Positions 16,912-25,762 are shown, numbered from the stretch's first letter. The stretch is DNA of 64,000 nucleotides from Nostoc sp. FACHB-110 (GCF_014697425.1 NZ_JACJRU010000016.1:1-64000); one strand, 5' to 3'. Translations and numbers: made by a program. The notes: a model not told the origin generated them from the letters alone.

Positions 16912-18072
16912 TTAAACATCAACAGTCCGGCCTTTTTGCGGAAAAATACCCGCAGGTTTCCACTGCAAAAACGTAATAATTAACGCAAACACCATCACTT
17001 TAGCCATGCTGGTTGTCGCAAAAAAACTAAATAAATCTGCTAAAGGTTTCACAGGTGTGAATAACAAACTCAAAGTTCCAGAACCAATTAAAAAGTTAGC
17101 TGTCCCAATTCCCAAAGCTGCAACGATAGTTCCAACTAAATTACCGACACCACCAACAACAACCACCATAAAGGTGTCGATAATATAATTTTGTCCCGTA
17201 TTTGGCCCCACTGAACCGAGTAAACTAATCGCACACCCAGCCACGCCAGCTAAACCAGAACCTAAAGCAAACGTGATAGCATCAACTTTTTGAGTTGGGA
17301 TACCTAAACAAGCACTCATACTCCGGTTTTGTGTCACCGCCCTAATTCTTAATCCCCAATTAGAACGTTGTAAGAATAGATAAATTCCTAATACACAGAT
17401 GATGGTTAAAGTAATAATAAATAATCTGGCAAAAGGTAATTGCACACCACCCAGAGATATTCCCGCTTGTAACCAACTAGGTGCTGTGACATCCACATTT
17501 TGTGCCCCAAACCAAGGTTGAGTTACTGCTAGTTGATAAGTTTGGCTGAATACATTACTGACTGCTAGTGTTACTCCTCCAGAAAGTAACAATATCACAG
17601 CTACACCCCATTTACGCACGCGCTCTACATTTGTTTGGGAATTTAAAACTTTCGTACCGCCAAAAAATAAGAGAGAGAATAAGACTATTCCAATTACCAA
17701 CACCCAATTAACACTGCGAACAAACTGCTGAAAAATTAAACTAACTCCCCAAGTGGCTAATAAAGTTTCTAGAGGTCTTCCATAAAGATAACGAATCACA
17801 ACTTTTTCCAGAATTAACCCCACGCCAGCAGTAAAAACAAAAGCGATGATTAAAGCCAAAAAAATATAAATTTCAAACCAGAAACCACCCAATTGTTTGC
17901 AGCCGTTCTGCACAACAAATGTGGCATAAGCACCAAACATCATTAATTCACCATGTGCCATATTAATTACACCCATCAAGCCAAATATTATGGCGAGTCC
18001 CAAGGCAGCAATCAATAATACAGCACCGATGCTAATTCCATTAAATACAGCATCTAAAAAACCTGTTAACAC
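16912..18072 (-). CDS. urtB: urea ABC transporter permease UrtB
   Basis: LivH-like permease of 386 residues with multiple membrane segments. The N-terminal AALGLAIIFGLMGVINMAHGELMMFGAYA motif region and the cytoplasmic RAVTQNRSMSACLGIPTQKVDA are characteristic. An internal extra region (about residues 120-200) between early helices is usual for UrtB compared with LivH. It is separated from urtA by 154 bases carrying a large palindrome, which probably sets the relative levels of binding protein and permease. Confidence 0.94.
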   Translation of the reverse strand: MLTGFLDAVFNGISIGAVLLIAALGLAIIFGLMGVINMAHGELMMFGAYATFVVQNGCKQLGGFWFEIYIFLALIIAFVFTAGVGLILEKVVIRYLYGRPLETLLATWGVSLIFQQFVRSVNWVLVIGIVLFSLLFFGGTKVLNSQTNVERVRKWGVAVILLLSGGVTLAVSNVFSQTYQLAVTQPWFGAQNVDVTAPSWLQAGISLGGVQLPFARLFIITLTIICVLGIYLFLQRSNWGLRIRAVTQNRSMSACLGIPTQKVDAITFALGSGLAGVAGCAISLLGSVGPNTGQNYIIDTFMVVVVGGVGNLVGTIVAALGIGTANFLIGSGTLSLLFTPVKPLADLFSFFATTSMAKVMVFALIITFLQWKPAGIFPQKGRTVDV

Positions 18073-18097
18073 TTTTTTCCCCGAATTATTAGTGATA

Positions 18098-18210
18098 GGT
18101 CAATAGTTAAAAGCTAGTAGGTTGAGTGGAGGAACAGAACCCAACATTCACGCATACTTTGTTGGGTTTCGCTATCGCTACACCCAACCTACGATTCTTA
18201 ACTATTGACC
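18098..18210. promoter_or_regulatory. 113-bp nested palindrome between urtA and urtB
   Basis: Outer arms of 13 bases match perfectly: GGTCAATAGTTAA at 18098-18110 and its complement at 18198-18210. Inside are a GTAGGTTG/CAACCTAC pair and an ACCCAACA/TGTTGGGT pair. On the urt transcript this would fold into a long hairpin just after urtA. Such structures often protect the upstream message or partly terminate, giving more binding protein than permease. The inner GTAGGTTG...CCCAACCTAC part also resembles a dispersed repeat. Confidence 0.7.
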
Positions 18211-18226
18211 ATTGAATCTTGACTAA

Positions 18227-19543
18227 TTAAGCCTGTTTATACTTACCTCCTTTAGCTGGGTCTGACCAATCACAAGCAAATCCTTTTGTTTCTTTGACAA
18301 ATTGATTCCAAGGCACTGGTGCAACTGGTTCAGGTGTAGCAAAGACAATATTAAACAAACCATCATCTCTAACTTGACCAATTCGCACTATTTTAGAGAT
18401 GTGATGATTGGCATTTACTGTGACTTTTCCTTCAGGGGCATCTATGGTTTGTCCATAAGCCGCCGCACGCACTTTAGGTATATCAGGAGTCCCGGCTTTT
18501 TCTACTGCTTGTTTCCACAAATAAACAGCGATATATGCGGCTTCCATTGGGTCATTTGTTACCCGACTATCGCCATATTCTTTTTTAAAAGCTGCAACAA
18601 ATTTCTTATTAGCAGGTGTATCTACTGTTTGGAAATAATTCCAAGCGGCATAGTGTCCTTTGAGATATTCCACCCCAATGGCTTTGACTTCTTCTTCAGC
18701 AATACTGACTGACATGGAAGGATATTTATCTGGTGTTAAACCTGCACCTTTTAATTGTTTGAAGAAAGCAACATTGCTATCACCATTGAGTGTGTTGTAA
18801 ATTACGCCACCATTAGGTAATTTTTGCTTAATTTTTGTGATAATTGGCGTAACTTCTGTGTTACCTAGTGGTAAATAATCTTCACCTACTGTTGTTCCGC
18901 CTAATGCTTCTAATTGCGCTTTAATAATTGTGTTAGCAGTGCGGGGGAACACATAATCTGAACCTACTAAAAAGAATTGTTTACCTTTATTTTTTAACAG
19001 CCAATCAACAGAAGGTTCAATTTGTTGGTTTGGTGCTGCACCTGTGTAAAAAATGTTTTTAGAACATTCTTGACCTTCATACTGCACGGGATACCACAGC
19101 ATATGGTCTTTACTTTCAAAGACTGGCTTCACATTTTTGCGACTTGCAGAAGTCCAACAACCAAACACTACCGCTACTTTATCTTGATCGATGAGTTTGG
19201 TTGCTTTTTCTCTAAAAGTATCCCAATTAGAAGCACCATCTTCCACAACTGCTTCTATTTGTTTGCCTAAAACACCGCCTGCGGCGTTAATTTCTTTGAT
19301 TGCTAATTTTTCAGCATCAACAACGCTTTTTTCACTAATGGCCATTGTGCCACTGAGGGAATGTAACAGACCTATTTTGATAGTGTTACCACCACTTGAA
19401 GCCACAGGAGAGTTACTCTCAGATGCACTGGGACTAGTTGTTGCACTTGGGGAGTTATTAGCGCAAGCCTTCAGCAAAATGCTGCTGGCCATAGTTGCAG
19501 AACTGAAAATTAAAAATCTACGGCGGTTAAATTGTCTACTCAT
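18227..19543 (-). CDS. urtA: urea ABC transporter substrate-binding lipoprotein UrtA
   Basis: Periplasmic urea-binding component, 438 residues. The N-terminus has a twin-arginine-like NRRRFL at residues 6-11, a hydrophobic stretch and a lipobox-like ILLKAC with Cys27, followed by a Ser/Thr-rich linker. The mature part starts IKIGLLHSLSGTMAISE, typical of the Leu/Ile/Val-binding fold, and includes VFGCWTSASRK, as in UrtA/AmiC relatives. It is the first gene of urtABCD(E). A probable NtcA-type promoter lies about 100 bases upstream. Confidence 0.95.
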   Translation of the reverse strand: MSRQFNRRRFLIFSSATMASSILLKACANNSPSATTSPSASESNSPVASSGGNTIKIGLLHSLSGTMAISEKSVVDAEKLAIKEINAAGGVLGKQIEAVVEDGASNWDTFREKATKLIDQDKVAVVFGCWTSASRKNVKPVFESKDHMLWYPVQYEGQECSKNIFYTGAAPNQQIEPSVDWLLKNKGKQFFLVGSDYVFPRTANTIIKAQLEALGGTTVGEDYLPLGNTEVTPIITKIKQKLPNGGVIYNTLNGDSNVAFFKQLKGAGLTPDKYPSMSVSIAEEEVKAIGVEYLKGHYAAWNYFQTVDTPANKKFVAAFKKEYGDSRVTNDPMEAAYIAVYLWKQAVEKAGTPDIPKVRAAAYGQTIDAPEGKVTVNANHHISKIVRIGQVRDDGLFNIVFATPEPVAPVPWNQFVKETKGFACDWSDPAKGGKYKQA

Positions 19544-19612
19544 AATTTTTATTAGTTACACCCTCAATCATCTAGCTAATAGCAGGCTTTTAAGTTTAAC
19601 CTTTAAATGGTG

Positions 19613-19655
19613 ATAGTAGTTTGATATTTAACCATTAAAAAGTTACTTTTTATAC
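19613..19655 (-). promoter_or_regulatory. probable NtcA-activated promoter of urtA
   Basis: Read on the minus strand, GTATAAAAAGTAAC at 19655-19642 fits GTA-N8-TAC with one mismatch (AAC). TACTAT at 19618-19613 matches the -10 form TAN3T, with 23 bases between them. That spacing is close to class II NtcA promoters. NtcA control of urt genes under nitrogen limitation is known in heterocystous cyanobacteria. The site itself is my inference; a second near match, GTAAAATTTCATAG, lies near 19706. Confidence 0.5.
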
Positions 19656-19871
19656 AGAAAATTTATTTTATTCAACAAAAAATCAACTTCTTTCGGTTAA
19701 AAGTTGTAAAATTTCATAGTTCAAATTATTACCATTGAGTATTTCAGTAGCGATCGCTTACTCTATAAATTTTTATGAATTAACCAGTCTCAGCCTTCTC
19801 AAATCTTGTGAGTAGAGTTTTTGCGGTGTAGGAGAAATGCCAAGATAGATTCAGATGTTTCAGGAGTTCTT

Positions 19872-20411
19872 ATGTCCTTAACTATCCAAGACCTGGAGAA
19901 AATGCAGGCAGATTATCCTGACTATCGTATGGAATTGGTTGACGGAAATATAATGGTCATGAGTCCATCAGGTTATGAGTCGGAAGAAGTTGGTACTGAA
20001 TTTGCCCGAATTTTAGGTAATTGGGTGAGGCCACGCAAGTTAGGACGTGTAGTTGGTTCCAGTGCAGGTTTTAAATTACCTAACACAAATTTACGCGCTC
20101 CCGATGTATCGTTTATTCGGGCAGAAAGGCTGAAACGTTCTACTGAAGATTATGCCGAATTGGTTCCCGACTTAGTAGTTGAGGTAAAATCGAAGACTGA
20201 TTCTGTAGATAAACTGCGCGAGAAGATTCAAGAGTTTATCGAACTGGGGACGCAAGTCGGAATTTTAATTAACCCTAAAACTAGAACTATAGAAGTTTAC
20301 GGTGATGGGCAAAAAATAATATTAGGTGATGGTGACGTGCTAACACTTCCAGATTTATTCCCTGGTTGGCAAGTAGCGGTTGCTGATATTTGGTCTCCAG
20401 TGTTTGAATAA
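19872..20411 (+). CDS. Uma2-family (DUF820) protein
   Basis: Second Uma2-family protein, about 179 residues from the ATG at 19872. That start is preceded by CAGGAG at 19861, a good ribosome site. A longer frame from a TTG at 19821 is less likely. Motifs are LEKMQADYPDYRMELVDGNI, then LRAPDVSFI with the metal-binding aspartate, and LVPDLVVEVKSKTD with the full E-V-K active-site signature. This copy therefore keeps the K that the 14436 copy lacks. It is divergent from urtA. Its biological role is unknown. Confidence 0.85.
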   Translation: MSLTIQDLEKMQADYPDYRMELVDGNIMVMSPSGYESEEVGTEFARILGNWVRPRKLGRVVGSSAGFKLPNTNLRAPDVSFIRAERLKRSTEDYAELVPDLVVEVKSKTDSVDKLREKIQEFIELGTQVGILINPKTRTIEVYGDGQKIILGDGDVLTLPDLFPGWQVAVADIWSPVFE

Positions 20412-20505
20412 TTGTCTGTTTATCAGTGCTATTTTATGACTAGCTACTGGGTCACTAAACTCTCTACAATAAAACCCTTGTTAGCTAAAAAATATTTTTG
20501 TAATT

Positions 20506-21342
20506 ATGACAAATCAAGCTCCGATTCCAGTCATTATTAACGGTGCTGCTGGCAAAATGGGACGTGAAGTAGTCAAAGCCGTAGCCCAAGCACCAGACTT
20601 AACCCTCATGGGTGCAATTGACCGTAACCCAGAACATCAAGGTAAAGATATTGGAGAACTCGCAGGGTTAAGCGAACCTTTGGAAGTACCGGTAACTGAC
20701 CAATTAGAACCTATGTTGGGGTACGTGGCTGGGGAAAGACAGCTACCACCGGGGGTAATTGTAGACTTTACCCATCCTGATTCAGTTTATGACAACGTGC
20801 GCAGTGCGATCGCCTATGGCATTCGTCCCGTTGTTGGTACTACCGGGTTAAGTCCAGCACAAATTCAAGATTTAGCCGCCTTTGCCGAAAAAGCCAGCAC
20901 AGGTTGTTTAATTATCCCCAACTTCTCAATTGGGATGGTGTTGTTACAACAAGCTGCTGTCACCGCATCACAATATTTTGACCATGTAGAAATTATCGAA
21001 CTGCACCACAACCAAAAAGCCGATGCACCTAGCGGTACGGCAATTCAAACCGCTCAGTTATTAGCAGATTTGGGTAAAACTTTTAACCCGGCACAGGTAG
21101 AAGAAACCGAGAAAATACCAGGAGCCAGAGGCAGTTTAGCCGACGAAGGTATTAGAATTCATAGTGTCCGGTTGCCAGGATTAATCGCCCATCAAGAAGT
21201 AATTTTTGGCGCGGCTGGTCAAATTTATACATTACGCCATGATACAAGCGATCGCGCCTGCTATATGCCCGGCGTCCTACTGGCAATTCGCAAGGTCTCA
21301 CAGTTAAAGTCGTTAGTGTATGGTTTAGAAAAGATACTCTAA
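20506..21342 (+). CDS. dapB: 4-hydroxy-tetrahydrodipicolinate reductase
   Basis: Second dedicated step of the diaminopimelate/lysine pathway: NAD(P)H-dependent reduction of the product of DapA. It supplies peptidoglycan and lysine. It has 278 residues; the nucleotide-binding GAAGKMGREVVKA lies near residue 14, DFTHPDSV follows, and the signature ELHHNQKADAPSGTA holds the catalytic His/Lys. The C-terminus has HDTSDRACYMPGVL. ATG at 20506. The next gene begins 26 bases downstream on the same strand. Confidence 0.96.
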   Translation: MTNQAPIPVIINGAAGKMGREVVKAVAQAPDLTLMGAIDRNPEHQGKDIGELAGLSEPLEVPVTDQLEPMLGYVAGERQLPPGVIVDFTHPDSVYDNVRSAIAYGIRPVVGTTGLSPAQIQDLAAFAEKASTGCLIIPNFSIGMVLLQQAAVTASQYFDHVEIIELHHNQKADAPSGTAIQTAQLLADLGKTFNPAQVEETEKIPGARGSLADEGIRIHSVRLPGLIAHQEVIFGAAGQIYTLRHDTSDRACYMPGVLLAIRKVSQLKSLVYGLEKIL

Positions 21343-21368
21343 ACATTAGCACTCAACACCCAGCACCC

Positions 21369-22052
21369 ATGCTTGTTCCACTGACGCGCCAGAAATTTGA
21401 ACAAATTATCCCCCTCATTGCTACTGGTCAGCAGTACAAGTATTACTGGGGGAAATTCTCTAATTTTTTGCAGCGACTATTAGTTTCTGTAGTTTCTGTA
21501 GTTGTAATATTACTCACCAAAGCCCTATTTGGATTAGAGTTTGGCCCCATTCTCTTTTTTCTGGGGGTTATAGGTGCGCTTTTTTGGCTGTGGTTCCCCG
21601 TGTTTCAAGCAAGTATAAGGAATGCAAAATGCCGCCGTTATAAATACAGCGGCTTTTTCCGTGGGCGAATTTTAGATTGGTGGATTACAGACCAGTTGAT
21701 GGGAAAACAAGAAACTGTCAACAGCAAAGGGGAATTAGTAATTGTTGAGAACCGAGAGAAACGAATAAATCTCGAAGTTGGCGATGACACTGGATTTAGC
21801 GTCGAGTTAGATGCACCACTACGTCCTTTTCATAAAGCGATCGCTCGTGGTCAAATAGCAGAAATGATAGTCATGTCAAATCGCCCAGATTTAAGCACCA
21901 TTGAAGATTTCAGCGATGTTTACATTCCCAGCCGCGACCTCTGGGTGAACGATTATCCCTATCTCCGCCGAGATTTTTTTGGTGAAGTCAGCCGCCGCCT
22001 CCGCGAAGACCAACAAGACCGACCACGCCGCCGTCGCCGGAAAACAGAATGA
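21369..22052 (+). CDS. conserved-type membrane protein of unknown function
   Basis: A 227-residue protein with two adjacent hydrophobic segments near residues 35-75 (LLVSVVSVVVILLTKALFGL and ILFFLGVIGALFWLWFPVF). A soluble beta-rich region and a very basic C-terminal tail (RRLREDQQDRPRRRRRKTE) follow. I do not recognise a functional family. It follows dapB by 26 bases and is probably co-transcribed. The tail could bind RNA or acidic lipids; that is only a charge-based suggestion. Confidence 0.7.
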   Translation: MLVPLTRQKFEQIIPLIATGQQYKYYWGKFSNFLQRLLVSVVSVVVILLTKALFGLEFGPILFFLGVIGALFWLWFPVFQASIRNAKCRRYKYSGFFRGRILDWWITDQLMGKQETVNSKGELVIVENREKRINLEVGDDTGFSVELDAPLRPFHKAIARGQIAEMIVMSNRPDLSTIEDFSDVYIPSRDLWVNDYPYLRRDFFGEVSRRLREDQQDRPRRRRRKTE

Positions 22053-22064
22053 AGTCGGAAATTT

Positions 22065-22161
22065 CATACTTCATACTACCCTTCTCCCCAAGGGAGACGC
22101 TACGCGAACGGGAAGCCGCGCAAAGCGCGTCTACATACTTCATACTTCATACTTCATACTT
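22065..22161. repeat. STRR heptamer array (CATACTT) with an inserted hairpin-rich repeat
   Basis: Four perfect CATACTT heptamers run 22134-22161 and abut the cobH stop codon. A shorter run of the same heptamer is at 22065-22076. Between them lies a GC-richer stretch (22085-22131) with GGGAGACGCTACGCGAACGG and two small inverted repeats (CGCGCAAAGCGCG). It looks like one repeat family inserted into another. Heptamer STRRs are known from heterocystous cyanobacteria. Confidence 0.85.
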
Positions 22162-22164
22162 CAT

Positions 22165-22797
22165 TTAACTTCCCCGATTCGCATTCTGGCCGTAAGCTTG
22201 CCAAGCTAAATCTACTAAACCATCAACAATGGCAGCTGCTACAACTGCATTTCCCTTGCGGCTGTCAATTGTGATGTGAGGCACTAAAGAATCTTGCAAG
22301 CGATTTTTAGCAGTATCTAAGTCTACAAATCCTACAGGTGTAGCAATAATTAACGCTGGTAAAATTTCCTCTGCTTCAATTAAATCAATTAGTGCTGTTA
22401 GTGCTGTTTGCGCTTGACCAACCACAAAAATTCCCTCTGGGTAACGCTTGGCTAAAGTTTCAATTCCCCAAGCTGCCAAAGTTTTTTCCTTTTGCGGACG
22501 TGTCACAGTTTCCATACTGCAATACACCGGGTTAGCAAAGGTATTTTGAATGTCGTAGGCTATACCTACCTGCACCATCGGCACATCTACCACAATCGTG
22601 GTACGTGCTGCTAACGCCGCAGCCCCAGCTTGCAAAGCGTGTTCCGAAAAGCGAATTAAAGACTTATATTCAAAGTCAGCTGTGGCATAAACCACCCGCC
22701 GGACAATTTCATACTCTGCGGGTGAAAAGACATGATCGCCAATTTCACTATCGATGATTGCTAAACTTTGAGCATCCGTTACGTGCCATTCCATCAC
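22165..22797 (-). CDS. cobH: precorrin-8X methylmutase (CobH/CbiC)
   Basis: Moves the C-11 methyl group of precorrin-8X to C-12, giving hydrogenobyrinate or its cobalt form in cobalamin synthesis. It has 210 residues. Typical features are IIDSEIGDHVFSPAEYEIVRRVVYATADFEY at the N-terminus, FSEHALQAG, TTIVVDVPMVQVGI, and ALIIATPVGFVD. The second Met (22794) may be the true start. No cobalamin riboswitch was seen upstream. Its 3' end is set against an STRR array. Confidence 0.93.
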   Translation of the reverse strand: MMEWHVTDAQSLAIIDSEIGDHVFSPAEYEIVRRVVYATADFEYKSLIRFSEHALQAGAAALAARTTIVVDVPMVQVGIAYDIQNTFANPVYCSMETVTRPQKEKTLAAWGIETLAKRYPEGIFVVGQAQTALTALIDLIEAEEILPALIIATPVGFVDLDTAKNRLQDSLVPHITIDSRKGNAVVAAAIVDGLVDLAWQAYGQNANRGS

Positions 22798-23038
22798 TGT
22801 TAAACGCTGATATACCAGCTTTCAGCTTATCAGCTTCAGAGAGTGCTGATACCAAGTTGTAGTCAAAGATAGTAACCTAGGGTGGGAGTTGGGAGTCGGG
22901 AGTAGTGAGTAGGAATACTACTTCAGCAAAGCAACAGGCTGAAGCGCAAGGTTGTTCTTGAGGCTGGGTGTCAGAGTTTTAAAAACATACACCCCTACAC
23001 CCTTACACCCCTCAACCCTTGACTACAACCATCAGCAC

Positions 23039-23848
23039 TTATAACTCTGCCCTAGAAGAAGGACGACTGAATACAGGAGATAGATAAGCGACTAAAGCCC
23101 CAATGAAAAATCCAGAAATATTCCGAACTAAAGGCAGCCAATCGCTAGTGCGGGTAACTACAGGCCCAATCCCGAAGGCAATAAATAAAATTCCCCACAG
23201 TGGAGAAAAAATTAATGCCCATTGCCAAGCAAAAATTTGTTTGTCGTTACGGGGTTGAGCTGCAAAGCCACAAATAATTCCACCAATCACTGAGGTAATC
23301 AGGGTGAGAATCCACTGTTCCCTGGGTAGTCCAGGTACAACAGTACAACCACCTTTAAGTAAGCAGCCTTTAACTGAGTTAAGAGCTTGTAAAATTGCTT
23401 GGTCTTCGCCTTGTTCGCGCACAAAGTACAAGTTACCAAAGCGAGTTTGTAATTCTATCCAAAAGGTGCGGGGTAAAAGTTCATAAACTGCGTCGCCGAC
23501 ACTAAAGCTGAGAATATTACCGCCACGAGAATCAGCAACTAGCAAAATGCTTTTATCATCTAAACCCCAATAATTAATCACTGCCCGGCCGGGAGTGCGA
23601 TCGTATTGGGTTAATACGCGCAATTTCCAGCCAGTGTCAGTTTCAAATTGCTTTAAATCTGAAACCAGCTTTTCTTCTTGAATGTCGGTGAGAGATTTGG
23701 CTAAATCTACTACTGGGGTTTGAAAGTTAGGTAGTAAATCAGGGTTGTCATAAGCCAGTGCTGAAGAGGGATGCCCTATCCAAATTGACCCAGCTAAGAA
23801 AAATACCGCGAAAGATACCAGAATTCGTCGCCAAAAACTAGACTGCAT
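23039..23848 (-). CDS. TPM-domain membrane protein, Psb32-like photosystem II repair factor
   Basis: From the ATG at 23848 the protein has about 269 residues, with an N-terminal signal or anchor (ILVSFAVFFLAGSIWIG). A TPM domain follows (VVDLAKSLTDIQEEKLVSDL, then WKLRVLTQYDRTPGRA). Two C-terminal membrane segments lie around LITSVIGGIICGFAAQPRND and IFSPLWGILFIAFGIGPVV. This layout matches cyanobacterial Psb32, linked to photosystem II protection and repair at the thylakoid, and plant TLP18.3. Other TPM proteins exist, so the name is by architecture. The upstream in-frame ATG at 23887 adds 13 residues that break the signal pattern. Confidence 0.8.
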   Translation of the reverse strand: MQSSFWRRILVSFAVFFLAGSIWIGHPSSALAYDNPDLLPNFQTPVVDLAKSLTDIQEEKLVSDLKQFETDTGWKLRVLTQYDRTPGRAVINYWGLDDKSILLVADSRGGNILSFSVGDAVYELLPRTFWIELQTRFGNLYFVREQGEDQAILQALNSVKGCLLKGGCTVVPGLPREQWILTLITSVIGGIICGFAAQPRNDKQIFAWQWALIFSPLWGILFIAFGIGPVVTRTSDWLPLVRNISGFFIGALVAYLSPVFSRPSSRAEL

Positions 23849-24348
23849 GGATGTTTTTATACAAATATCAACAGTAGAAGTGAACAAGTTGTTTTAAAAA
23901 CTAAGAGAGAAAAGTGATACTTCTTTACACTTGTTTACTTTACTCTAATCTTAGGGTCTAAGGAAAGTACTGGCGGTGAGGTTCGAGATGAAGTGTATTG
24001 ATTGCATCTGTTGGGGCGGGTGTGGTTTTAGGAAAAATTAAGTAATGAGTGTCTTGCTTGGTGGAGCGGCTTTGATGATCAGTCTTTAACTGGAAACGAT
24101 ATCAGGAGCGATCGCTCTTTAAAATTACAATTTTTGAATATCAGTGAAAGTAATCAGGTTAACATTACACATAATTTTGCACATTGAACAAAAAAGAGGA
24201 CGGTTAAGATACCTATCCTCTTTTTGATTGAGCATTACCCGGTATATTTATCCGACTGGAGGAAATGAAGCCAGGGAAAAGATAAGTACAGCATTTTCCC
24301 TGAGGAGTTTTTTACATCAAGTCAGTTATTTGCGAGGAGAATTTTAAA
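23849..24348. other. 500-base intergenic region
   Basis: Non-coding between the psb32-like start and the hemerythrin stop, both on the minus strand. It contains a HIP1 site near 24107, a likely terminator at 24191-24225, and an AT-rich upstream part that should hold the psb32-like promoter. No open frame of note was seen. Confidence 0.4.
24191..24225 (-). terminator. intrinsic terminator-like hairpin after the hemerythrin gene
   Basis: AAAAAGAGGA at 24191-24200 pairs perfectly with TCCTCTTTTT at 24216-24225 across a 15-base loop. The stem contains its own A/T runs, so it can terminate in either direction. It lies 124 bases past the hemerythrin stop, with no plus-strand gene to serve, so it most likely ends the minus-strand transcript. 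Confidence 0.65.
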
Positions 24349-25404
24349 TTACACACCTGCGCCAGTTGCAGTTCCACCTAGTTTTTGTTGAATTTTGGCT
24401 TTAGCTGCTTTAAATTCTGTCGCTAGTTGCTCGCTTTGGTCAGTGTTCAAGTTGTTGCGGATAGCAGCAAACAAGGTGCTTTCTTCTTGACGAACATGGT
24501 CGCCAACGATTTCCATCAGGTTTTTGATTCTATCTTTGAATTGAGATGAAGACGGGTCAATGGCCTTGATTTCATCTAACAGGCGCTTCATTTGGGCTTG
24601 TTCATCATAGAGTTCTTGGGTATCGCCTTCACCGTAGAAGGAACGAACTTTGGGGTAAACGACTTCCTCTTCCGCTTCAGCATGAGCGGTGAGGTCTTTG
24701 TAGATTTGACCGAAGTATTCTTGAATCTTTTGAGCATTGTTGCTTTGTAGCAATTCTGTAAACAAGATGTTTACTTTGTTATGATCCAAGCGAATCACGT
24801 CTTGGATGTTCATATCTTGTTTATCAGAGTTTTGGGTAACAGCACTACCAACTGCACCACTTAATGCTGCTACTGCATCTTGAACTCTAGCCCACAGACC
24901 TTGGTCAGCATCTTGTCCGGTTAGTTCGCGTACACCGAGAATTTCTAAAATACCTTTGAGTTGCTCTTGGTGAGCGCGGTTTTCAAAGTTTACGGGGTTG
25001 ATAGGGCCAATTGCTACTAGCACATCAGCACCTACTTTTTGGGCTGCCTTGTGTACCAACAAACCACTAAGAACTTGTTGATGTTTTAATAATTCGTGCT
25101 GAGATACTTTTTCGTAAAAACTCAGTTCCGAACCTTGGATTAATTTGCGAGCTTGGTCTACTAAGTCTTTAACTGTTTGTTTTGGCTCTTGCTGAATGCC
25201 ATACTGCACAATTACAGTTTCAATGATACCTAAATTTTTGCGATCGTCTTCGAGAAAATCTTGGAAACGCTTCGAGATTTCGCTGTCAGTAGTTTCTTTC
25301 AAAAACTGCTGTTCATTCTCAATAAGCAACTGTTGAAGCAATTTGATTCCTGCCAATTTAGCAGCAATAGCATTACGCTTTGTATCATCTAGTGTTGATA
25401 CCAT
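24349..25404 (-). CDS. hemerythrin (HHE) domain protein
   Basis: A 351-residue protein. The C-terminal part, about residues 200-335, is a hemerythrin cation-binding domain with ligand motifs IRLDHNKV, HAEAEEEVVYP and HVRQEES, expected to hold a di-iron centre. The N-terminal 150 residues are helical, with a similar spacing of acidic and His residues (FLEDDRKNLG, KHQQVLSGLLVHK). They look like a divergent, ferritin-like or second HHE-like bundle. Likely roles are oxygen, nitric oxide or iron sensing, or stress protection. An AGGAG-like site precedes the ATG. A terminator-like hairpin lies 124 bases downstream. Confidence 0.82.
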   Translation of the reverse strand: MVSTLDDTKRNAIAAKLAGIKLLQQLLIENEQQFLKETTDSEISKRFQDFLEDDRKNLGIIETVIVQYGIQQEPKQTVKDLVDQARKLIQGSELSFYEKVSQHELLKHQQVLSGLLVHKAAQKVGADVLVAIGPINPVNFENRAHQEQLKGILEILGVRELTGQDADQGLWARVQDAVAALSGAVGSAVTQNSDKQDMNIQDVIRLDHNKVNILFTELLQSNNAQKIQEYFGQIYKDLTAHAEAEEEVVYPKVRSFYGEGDTQELYDEQAQMKRLLDEIKAIDPSSSQFKDRIKNLMEIVGDHVRQEESTLFAAIRNNLNTDQSEQLATEFKAAKAKIQQKLGGTATGAGV

Positions 25405-25762
25405 TTTGAAGTTCTCCTCGAAAAAGTAATCGTATTTATTACTAAGAACAGCTTGTCACAGGGCTTAATGATTTTTCCTCTTACTTTTGAGCGATCAGTT
25501 GCTTTTCTATGGGTAGAAAAGCAATTTTTTACATATAATTTTTTCTAATTACACTTTTGGATATATAAGCTAGAAAATTTCCCTCCATCGCTAGATAGAT
25601 AACTTTTTAAAATTAATTTCCTAGATTGACCAAAGATAGCCAAAAATTTTGGTTTTCCGATTTGTGAGGCTCCCCTGGCGGTGGGGATTGAATTCTCAAA
25701 ATCAGCCAAAATCAAACATACTAAATCGAAAATTGGCACTGTCAAACAGGAGTTAAAAATCA
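25405..25762. other. divergent intergenic region with orphan plus-strand terminator
   Basis: Sits between the divergent hemerythrin and DUF2993 genes and should contain both promoters. It also holds a strong plus-strand terminator at 25499-25530, although no plus-strand gene lies upstream of it. No coding frame was supported here. Confidence 0.4.
25499..25530 (+). terminator. orphan intrinsic terminator or leader attenuator
   Basis: TTGCTTTTCT pairs perfectly with AGAAAAGCAA across the six-base loop ATGGGT, followed directly by six T. This is a textbook plus-strand terminator. The only upstream plus-strand sequence is the hemerythrin 5' region, so it implies a small RNA or an attenuated leader of the DUF2993 operon that begins 233 bases later. 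Confidence 0.75.

Noticed and set aside
22798..23038. Region upstream of cobH considered for a cobalamin riboswitch
   Set aside because: No B12-box-like sequence or suitable fold was recognised; it contains only simple GGGAGT-type repeats.
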